Shown: positions 58,716-64,000 of the stretch, piece after piece | Layout: each line of letters starts with the position of its first letter | How positions within the stretch are numbered: position 1 is the stretch's first letter | Assembly (NCBI GenBank): GCA_947089135.1 | Contig: CAMUJF010000004.1 | Location: 1-64,000, forward strand | Length of the DNA stretch: 64,000 nucleotides | Origin: an uncultured Clostridia bacterium | Lineage (GTDB): Bacteria; Bacillota; Clostridia; Oscillospirales; Ruminococcaceae | Direction of reading: 5' to 3' | Notes under the pieces: model-generated | The model's input: only the letters and a program-made list of their open reading frames with translations | Database searches by the model: none | What the model was told of the DNA's origin: nothing | Position numbers and translations under genes: made by a program

Positions 58716-59294
58716 ATGTTAAATCATAAAGGCACGAAAATTATCGAGACGGAAAGGCTTATCCTCCGCCCGTTCAGAAGCGGGGACGCTCCGCTGATGT
58801 TCAAAAACTGGGCGGGAGACAGGGAGGTCGCAAAATTTCTTACATGGAACGCTCACCGAAGCGTTTCGGACAGCGAAAACATCATAAATATGTGGGTCGC
58901 GGGCTATAACGAAAATTCCTGCTACAACTGGGCGATAGTCCCGAAAGACTTCGGCGAACCGATAGGCGGAATTTCCGTGGTTCGTATTCACGACAATAAC
59001 AACACGGCGGAAATAGGCTACTGCATAGGTAAGGATTGGTGGGGCAAAGGCATCATGACGGAAGCTTTTTCCGCAATTATCCCATATCTTTTCGACGCAG
59101 GTTTCAATCGGATACAAGCGGAGCACGCGGTGAAAAATCCCGCTTCAGGACGGGTAATGCAGAAATGCGGTCTGACCTACGAGGGAACGTTCAGACAGTT
59201 TTTCCGAGCAACGTCGGGTGAACTTCTCGACATCAGCTTTTACGCAATACTTAAAGACGATTTTATTTCCCGTCCGAATACTCAAACGGGTTAA
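58716..59294 (+). CDS. RimJ/RimL-type GNAT acetyltransferase
   Basis: The 192-residue protein has TERLILRPFRSGDAPLMFKN, NWAIVPKDFGEPIGGISVVR, AEIGYCIGKDWWGKGIMTEA and ENPASGRVMQKCGL-like KNPASGRVMQKCGLTYEG. This is the RimJ/RimL subgroup, which acetylates N-termini or small molecules. ATG 58716 is chosen over 58707 because AAGGGA lies 10 nt before it. It overlaps or adjoins the previous GNAT. Confidence 0.9.
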   Translation: MLNHKGTKIIETERLILRPFRSGDAPLMFKNWAGDREVAKFLTWNAHRSVSDSENIINMWVAGYNENSCYNWAIVPKDFGEPIGGISVVRIHDNNNTAEIGYCIGKDWWGKGIMTEAFSAIIPYLFDAGFNRIQAEHAVKNPASGRVMQKCGLTYEGTFRQFFRATSGELLDISFYAILKDDFISRPNTQTG

Positions 59295-59315
59295 TATTGA
59301 AAGGATCTGTTTAAT

Positions 59316-59513
59316 GTGAAAAGGAAGATCATTCCCCTGCCGGACGGTTTTACGGCGGAAGATATAAAGCTTGAAGCAAGTATATGCACCGGCGAGAAAA
59401 CCATCGGATTTTACAGCGCGGCGGACAAAAAGCTGCACTTTGCCGAGCTTGTCCGAACCAATGCCGATATCGAGGAATTTTACCGTAAATACGGATTGGA
59501 AAGAGACCGCTGA
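59316..59513 (+). CDS. Small unknown protein
   Basis: A 65-residue GTG-started protein with SD AAGGAT: PLPDGFTAEDIKLEASICTG, KKLHFAELVRTNADIEEFYR, YGLERDR. It follows the GNAT pair by 21 nt and is probably in their operon. No family was recognised. Confidence 0.6.
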   Translation: MKRKIIPLPDGFTAEDIKLEASICTGEKTIGFYSAADKKLHFAELVRTNADIEEFYRKYGLERDR

Positions 59514-59542
59514 CGTCCCCCAAAAATATGCAGGAGTAAACC

Positions 59543-59571
59543 TTGCAATTTGCAAAAAAATATGCTATAAT
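59543..59571 (+). promoter_or_regulatory. Promoter of the 59.6-kb membrane protein
   Basis: TTGCAA (59543-59548), 17 bp, TATAAT (59566-59571). Confidence 0.7.
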
Positions 59572-59609
59572 TTTTTTAATAACTTTTTTCAGCGGAGGAG
59601 TGTCATATT

Positions 59610-60074
59610 ATGGAAAAAGCTAAAAAACGCGCAACAAAAATTACAGCGTCGGTATTCGGTATTTTATCGTTTGTCACGGCGGCGGCGCTGATTTGCCTGA
59701 AGCTTTTTTACTGGGGCTTTGCGGTCTCGGCAGATGATATTTCAATATCCTGTGATATTTCCGAACTCAGCAATAATGCGGGAGATTTCATAGATGTTGA
59801 ATTTAATGTTACGCTTAAAAACGGCATGAGTTTGATGTACGATGCAAACGTATGTATGGATTTTACCGATGACCGCAGTTTCCGATATGAATACGTCACG
59901 CCGAGGGCAGTGTTCAGAATTCCGTTTGATGATACGGGTTCCTCGGCAAGTTTCGGGTGCAGCGTAGACAAAAGCAACAGCGGCCTCAAAAATGAATTTA
60001 ACTTTATTTTAAAGGATACAAGCTATAAATATGACGTCAATGATATCGTGACGGATTATTTGCAGGACGCATAA
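59610..60074 (+). CDS. Membrane-anchored extracytoplasmic protein
   Basis: A 154-residue protein with a short basic start, one membrane helix (ASVFGILSFVTAAALICL) and a beta-rich outer part (VEFNVTLKNGMSLMYDANVC, SFRYEYVTPRAVFRI, SSASFGCSVDKSNSG). The helix may be an anchor or signal. No family was recognised. SD GGAGGAG precedes the ATG; the metY gene follows after 28 nt without a promoter of its own seen. Confidence 0.68.
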   Translation: MEKAKKRATKITASVFGILSFVTAAALICLKLFYWGFAVSADDISISCDISELSNNAGDFIDVEFNVTLKNGMSLMYDANVCMDFTDDRSFRYEYVTPRAVFRIPFDDTGSSASFGCSVDKSNSGLKNEFNFILKDTSYKYDVNDIVTDYLQDA

Positions 60075-60102
60075 ACAAGTATGTTAAAAAGGAGAATATA
60101 AA

Positions 60103-61389
60103 ATGAAAGAACTTAACCCAAACGCCAAAATCGAAACTAAATGTCTCCATGCGGGCTATACCCCCAAAAACGGAGAGCCTCGCGTAGTACCCATAGTGCA
60201 GAGCACTACCTATGTTTACGACTCCACGGACGACGTTGCCGCAGTTTTTGACGACCCTACAAAAAGCCTTATATATTCGCGGTTTGAGAATCCCACCACC
60301 GACGCGGTTGAAAAGAAGATCGCCGCTTTGGAGGGCGGAGTCGCAGCAATGTGCACCTCCAGCGGACAGGCGGCTTCCCTGCTGTCCATACTTAACATCT
60401 GCGAAGCGGGAGACAGCTTTATAGCTTCATCGTCCATTTACGGCGGAACCATAAACCTTTTCGGAGTTACCCTGAAAAAAATGGGTATAGAGTGCATCTG
60501 GGTGGACGTTGACGCCACGGAAGAAGAACTCAACGCCGCATTCAAGCCCAACACAAAGGCTGTTTTCGGCGAGACTATCGCAAATCCCGCACTGACTGTC
60601 CTTGACATTGAAAAGTGGGCGAAAGCGGCTCATGCCCACGGCGTACCCCTTATTGTTGACAACACCTTTGCAACGCCGATTTTGTGCCGTCCTATCGAGT
60701 GGGGCGCGGACATTGTTATGCACTCTACTTCCAAGTACATGGACGGACACGCCGTTCAGGTGGGCGGAGTTATAGTTGATTCGGGCAAATTCGACTGGAC
60801 GAGCGGAAAATTCCCCTGCATGACCGAACCCGACGACAGCTATCACGGTATTGTCTATACGGAACAGTACTCATTTGCGCCGTACATTGTAAAAGCGAGA
60901 ATGCAGCTTATGAGGGACTTCGGCTGCTATCCCGCCGCAAACAGCTCGTTCCTGCTCAATCTGGGTCTGGAAACTCTCCATGTAAGAATGAAACGGTACT
61001 GCGAAAACGCGATAACCGCCGCAAAATTCATTGAAAGCACCGGCAAGGTGAACTTTGTTTCCTACCCCGCGCTGGAGGGCAATAAGTACAAGACCTTGGC
61101 CGACAAATATCTTCCCCTCGGCGCAAGCGGCGTAATTTCGTTCTCAATAAAAGGCGGCAGAGACACGGCTGTCAAGTTTATGGACAGTCTTACCCTTGCT
61201 TCCAACGAGGTGCACGTTGCGGATATACGCACCTGCGTGCTGCACCCCGCTTCCGCAACGCACCGTCAGCTTACAGACGAGCAGCTTGCCGCGGCGGGAA
61301 TTGACGGCGGTCTGATAAGGTTCTCCGTGGGTCTTGAAAATATTGAGGACATTCTCGCAGACCTGAAGCAGGCGTTTGATAAAATATAA
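60103..61389 (+). CDS. metY: O-acetylhomoserine sulfhydrylase type PLP enzyme
   Basis: This 428-residue Cys/Met-metabolism PLP enzyme makes homocysteine from O-acetylhomoserine and sulfide. It starts with ETKCLHAGYTPKNGEPRVVP and has YSRFENPTTDAVEKKIAALE, SSGQAASL, VDNTFATPILCRPIEWGAD, and K211 in MHSTSKYMDGH as the PLP lysine. The C-terminal RFSVGLENIEDILADL is the family end. The start GEPRVVPIVQSTTYVYDS matches MetY more than MetB. SD AAAAGGAG precedes it. No SAM riboswitch was seen upstream. Confidence 0.93.
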   Translation: MKELNPNAKIETKCLHAGYTPKNGEPRVVPIVQSTTYVYDSTDDVAAVFDDPTKSLIYSRFENPTTDAVEKKIAALEGGVAAMCTSSGQAASLLSILNICEAGDSFIASSSIYGGTINLFGVTLKKMGIECIWVDVDATEEELNAAFKPNTKAVFGETIANPALTVLDIEKWAKAAHAHGVPLIVDNTFATPILCRPIEWGADIVMHSTSKYMDGHAVQVGGVIVDSGKFDWTSGKFPCMTEPDDSYHGIVYTEQYSFAPYIVKARMQLMRDFGCYPAANSSFLLNLGLETLHVRMKRYCENAITAAKFIESTGKVNFVSYPALEGNKYKTLADKYLPLGASGVISFSIKGGRDTAVKFMDSLTLASNEVHVADIRTCVLHPASATHRQLTDEQLAAAGIDGGLIRFSVGLENIEDILADLKQAFDKI

Positions 61390-61402
61390 CTTGGACAATC
61401 AA

Positions 61403-61437
61403 AATACTGTGCAGACCGATGTCCGCACAGTATTTTT
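61403..61437. terminator. Bidirectional terminator, metY / glgB
   Basis: AATACTGTGC pairs with GCACAGTATT, followed by TTTT on plus and TTTTGATT on minus. Confidence 0.8.
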
Positions 61438-61495
61438 CTATCCGATAAAATGTGAATAACTGTTTGAAGCCTGCCTCTGCACTTTTACCGTAAAT

Positions 61496-63268
61496 TCAGT
61501 CCTCTTCTATTCTCAGAAGAATACCCGAAAACCGCGGTAAAACAATATTTTTCAAATCAACGGAATTTTTTTCTTCGGAATTTCCTCCGAACCTGTACCA
61601 GTCGGTATGTATCAGCACTTCTGCGGAGGCGTTTTCATTTTCCGTATACATAGAATAGCTTTTTTCGGAATCACTAAAATTAAATACCGACGCAAGTGTT
61701 TCATTTCCGCTTTTTCGCTCAATGGCATACAGGCAATTTTCGGTATTGTCGCAGTCTATCCACCTGAACCCGTTTTGGTCATAGTCGCCGCCATACATGG
61801 CAGGGTGTAAAAGGTACAGTCTGTTCAGACCTTTCATGAACTCGCGGAAGCTGTCATGGCTTGGATATTTCAGTATGTCCCAATCCTGTTCGCGGCTTTC
61901 GTCCCATTCGCGGAGCTGACCTATTTCACCGCCCATAAAGTTCAGCTTCTTGCCGGGGTGCATATACATATACAGGTACAAAGCCCTTGCCTGCGGGAAT
62001 TTATCCTCATACTGCCCGTTCATTTTTTGCAGCACGGTAGCCTTTCCGTGGACGTTCTCGTCGTGTGAAAAGGGCAGCAGATAATTTTCACCGTAATAAT
62101 ACATCATTGAAAAAGTAAGCCTGTGGTAGTCCCGCGTTCTGTATTCGGGAGCCGTTCTGAAATAATTCAGCGTATCGTTCATAAAGCCCATGTCCCACTT
62201 GTAGTCGAAGCCCAGACCGCCGCTGTTTGCAGACTTTGTCACGCCGGGATAATTGGTGGAGTCCTCCGCAATAAGAATGCAATTTGGTATGCGCTCCTTG
62301 AGACCCTTGTTCATGACCTTAATAAATTCAACTCCGCGTCCGTTAACGCCGCGTTTTTCTTCGCCCTGCCAGTAAAGTATCCTGCTTATGGCGTCCATTC
62401 TTATGCCGTCGAAGTGAAATTCCTTAAGCCAGTAATACGCGCAGGACTGCAAAAAACTGCGCACCTCTCCGCGGGAATGCATAAAATTGCTGCTGCCCCA
62501 TTCGCTTACCCCAACGTCGCTGTGGGGATATTCATATAATGCAGTGCCGTCGTAATTTCCTATACCGTAACTGTCAACGGCGAAGTGTACGGGAACAAAA
62601 TCCATAATAACACCGATATTGTTTTGGTGGCACTTATCCACAAGCTCCATAAGCTGTTCAGCGCTGCCGTAACGCGAGGTGGGACTGAAAAAGCCGGTAT
62701 TCTGATAACCCCATGATTCGTCGCAGGGGTGCTCGCTCAGCGGCATAAACTCGATATAGTTGTAACCCATTCCCTTGACGTATGGAATGAGTATATCCGC
62801 AAGCTCGCTGTAGCTGTACCATGAACCGTCTTCTTTTCTTCGCCACGATCCTATATGCATTTCATAAATATTGAGGGGTTTGTTTTTACAGTCCGTCCTG
62901 CCGTTCAGCCATTTTTCGTCTCCGAAGCTGTAGGAGTTCAGGTCGGTAAGCACCGACTTGAATTCGGGACGAAGCTCCATTCCGAAGCCGTAAATATCGC
63001 AGTGATCGGTATAACCTCCCCGTTTGTCATATATCCTGTGGAGATATTTCATTCCCTTTTCCGCATTTTCGGCGTACAGTTCAAAAAAGTTTCCGTCGTT
63101 TACACGGTTCATTTCCCATTCCTGCCAGTCTGTGAAGTCTCCAAGCAAAGCCACCCTTTGCGCGCCGGGAGCAAACACTCTGAAAACATATCCTTTATCC
63201 TGCCTGTGTGCGCCTAAGTATTCGTAAGCATCAAATACAGTTCCCGTGTAAAATCCGTACAGATCCAT
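61496..63268 (-). CDS. glgB: 1,4-alpha-glucan branching enzyme GlgB
   Basis: GlgB makes the alpha-1,6 branches of glycogen. The 590-residue protein has a CBM48-like N-terminus (GYVFRVFAPGAQRVALLGDF), IYEMHIGSWR, the GH13 nucleophile D292 in FDGIRMDAISR, acid/base E335 in LIAEDSTNYP, D403 in FSHDENVHGK, and a C-terminal beta domain. ATG 63268 follows CGGAGGG; the longer frame to 63346 is unsupported. No other glycogen genes are adjacent. It is divergent from a TetR regulator, with shared ACTATAGT sites. Confidence 0.95.
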   Translation of the reverse strand: MDLYGFYTGTVFDAYEYLGAHRQDKGYVFRVFAPGAQRVALLGDFTDWQEWEMNRVNDGNFFELYAENAEKGMKYLHRIYDKRGGYTDHCDIYGFGMELRPEFKSVLTDLNSYSFGDEKWLNGRTDCKNKPLNIYEMHIGSWRRKEDGSWYSYSELADILIPYVKGMGYNYIEFMPLSEHPCDESWGYQNTGFFSPTSRYGSAEQLMELVDKCHQNNIGVIMDFVPVHFAVDSYGIGNYDGTALYEYPHSDVGVSEWGSSNFMHSRGEVRSFLQSCAYYWLKEFHFDGIRMDAISRILYWQGEEKRGVNGRGVEFIKVMNKGLKERIPNCILIAEDSTNYPGVTKSANSGGLGFDYKWDMGFMNDTLNYFRTAPEYRTRDYHRLTFSMMYYYGENYLLPFSHDENVHGKATVLQKMNGQYEDKFPQARALYLYMYMHPGKKLNFMGGEIGQLREWDESREQDWDILKYPSHDSFREFMKGLNRLYLLHPAMYGGDYDQNGFRWIDCDNTENCLYAIERKSGNETLASVFNFSDSEKSYSMYTENENASAEVLIHTDWYRFGGNSEEKNSVDLKNIVLPRFSGILLRIEED

Positions 63269-63288
63269 TTTTACCCTCCGTTTTGTTT

Positions 63289-63385
63289 GACTATAGTTGT
63301 TTATTATGCTATAATCAATTATATAAAAACATTCAGGCAAATTCAATCGGCAATTGTCGTTTTATGTCTATTATGCGACTATAGT
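63289..63385. promoter_or_regulatory. glgB / TetR divergent promoters with repeated palindrome
   Basis: GACTATAGT occurs at 63289-63297 and 63377-63385; ACTATAGT is itself a palindrome. Each copy can serve as -10 (TATAGT): for glgB with minus-strand TTGATT 17 bp upstream, for the regulator in the plus direction. A regulator bound there would cover both -10 boxes. Confidence 0.5.
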
Positions 63386-63417
63386 AAAAAACAGTCTATT
63401 TTTATTGGGAGGATACA

Positions 63418-63975
63418 ATGGATCTGCGTATACAGAAAACCCAAAAAAGTATTATAAACTCATTTTTGACACTGCGCTCAAAAAAGCCCCTCGAACGGAT
63501 AACCGTTAAGGAGCTGTCAAATGCCGCTCAGATAAATAAGGCGACATTTTATCTGCACTATAAGGATATTTACGACCTGTCCGAAGCTCTTGAAAACGAG
63601 CTGTTTGAAAATGTTTTCAACAGCATAGAACACCCCGACGCGGTCGTGTCCGACCCGAAGACGTTCGTTAAAGAATTGATCGAGGGATTTACCGCAAATC
63701 AAACGCTTATTGATATCATATTTTCAAACGAACGTCGCAGTATTCTTGTGGACAGAATAGAAAAAGAACTTAAAAAATTCCTGTTTGAAAAGCACCCGGA
63801 ATACGAGAACGTTGCCGAAATAAACGTACTGCTGACGTATTCCATAAAGGGCGGCTATTACGCCTTTGCAGAAAATGCGAAGTACGATACAGACAAGCTT
63901 GTATCTGCAATAAGCGACACCACGGAATATATAACCAAACGTATTGCACTGATAAGCGAGGAATACGCCAAATAA
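63418..63975 (+). CDS. TetR family transcriptional regulator
   Basis: The 185-residue protein starts with a TetR-type HTH: RIQKTQKSIINSFLTLRSKK, ERITVKELSNAAQINKATFY, LHYKDIYDLSEALE. A helical ligand/dimer domain follows. It resembles the DhaS/TetR_C-type group of Firmicutes. SD GGGAGG precedes it. Divergence from glgB and the shared ACTATAGT sites suggest it controls itself and perhaps glgB. Its ligand is unknown. Confidence 0.9.
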   Translation: MDLRIQKTQKSIINSFLTLRSKKPLERITVKELSNAAQINKATFYLHYKDIYDLSEALENELFENVFNSIEHPDAVVSDPKTFVKELIEGFTANQTLIDIIFSNERRSILVDRIEKELKKFLFEKHPEYENVAEINVLLTYSIKGGYYAFAENAKYDTDKLVSAISDTTEYITKRIALISEEYAK

Positions 63976-63976
63976 A

Positions 63977-64000
63977 AGCGTACCGCTTTTGAACGGTACG
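63977..64000 (+). terminator. Terminator of the TetR gene, cut by window end
   Basis: GCGTACCG...CGGTACG arms begin right after the stop; the T-run would lie past the window. Confidence 0.55.

Noticed and set aside
59514..60102. SAM riboswitch before metY
   Set aside because: Only 28 nt separate metY from the upstream gene and no aptamer-like pairing is visible.
1..64000. CRISPR array, tRNA/rRNA genes, intact transposase
   Set aside because: No regularly spaced repeats, cloverleaf-like or rRNA-like stretches, or transposase frames were recognised on either strand.

Overview
The window looks like chromosomal DNA of a Gram-positive, anaerobic gut-type Clostridia member, most likely Ruminococcus-like (Oscillospirales); this is inferred from gene content, not from any search. 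The evidence is a dcw cell-wall/division cluster with a murE-murF fusion carrying the meso-DAP motif DNPR, two MurA paralogues, a GH5 cellulase lipoprotein, a GH36 alpha-galactosidase beside a sugar-binding lipoprotein, GlgB, an ECF transporter S component, a small protein resembling the glycyl-radical end of the anaerobic ribonucleotide reductase, and strong Gram-positive SD sequences with frequent TTG/GTG starts. No rRNA, tRNA, CRISPR array, intact transposase or prophage was seen.

Layout. 1-5.6 kb: a CPBP membrane protease, a heterodimeric ABC exporter, and a divergent XRE regulator with paired operators, followed by a tiny transcription unit for a 23-residue peptide. 6.1-20.9 kb (minus strand): the dcw operon read as mraZ-rsmH-ftsL-ftsI-murE/F-mraY-ftsW-murG-murA-ftsQ-ftsZ, with no murD, murC or ftsA, and a duplicated ftsW tail between ftsW and murG. 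21-30 kb: HD hydrolase, a sigma factor with a very long C-terminal extension, mscL, second murA, a membrane protein, rnhA, the NrdD-like protein, coaX and a probable pantothenate ECF S component. 30-38 kb: DUF4358 lipoprotein, SGNH hydrolase, PfkB-type sugar kinase, GH5 cellulase followed by a WYL regulator, MBL hydrolase, TIM-barrel isomerase/epimerase-like protein and a DUF3795-like protein. 38-50 kb: glycyl-tRNA synthetase, a small ribbon-helix-helix pair, two membrane proteins, sugar-binding lipoprotein plus GH36, a kinase-fold protein, an AT-rich tag gene and a polysaccharide flippase with a 38-residue membrane peptide upstream. 50-64 kb: secreted CAP protein, DtxR-like regulator, a tandem pair of unknown lipoproteins, lepA, a degraded gene island, a NYN nuclease-like protein, a 37-codon mini-gene, two GNATs, O-acetylhomoserine sulfhydrylase, glgB and a TetR regulator.

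The murein genes work together: MurA, the MurE/F fusion, MraY and MurG make lipid II, and FtsW, the class B PBP, FtsL/Q and FtsZ use it at the septum. MraZ probably controls the operon through repeats in its own leader. CoaX and the ECF component fit pantothenate uptake and phosphorylation. GH5, GH36, the sugar-binding lipoprotein and GlgB fit a plant-polysaccharide degrader that stores glycogen.

The less ordinary content is in the spaces. There are at least three families of short non-coding repeats. One of them sits exactly at stop codons in two places. Two promoter-ORF-terminator mini-genes are too short for usual gene calling, and several regulators have visible operators. Most strong promoters have a 17-bp spacer, and -35 TTGCAA recurs beside TTGACA.
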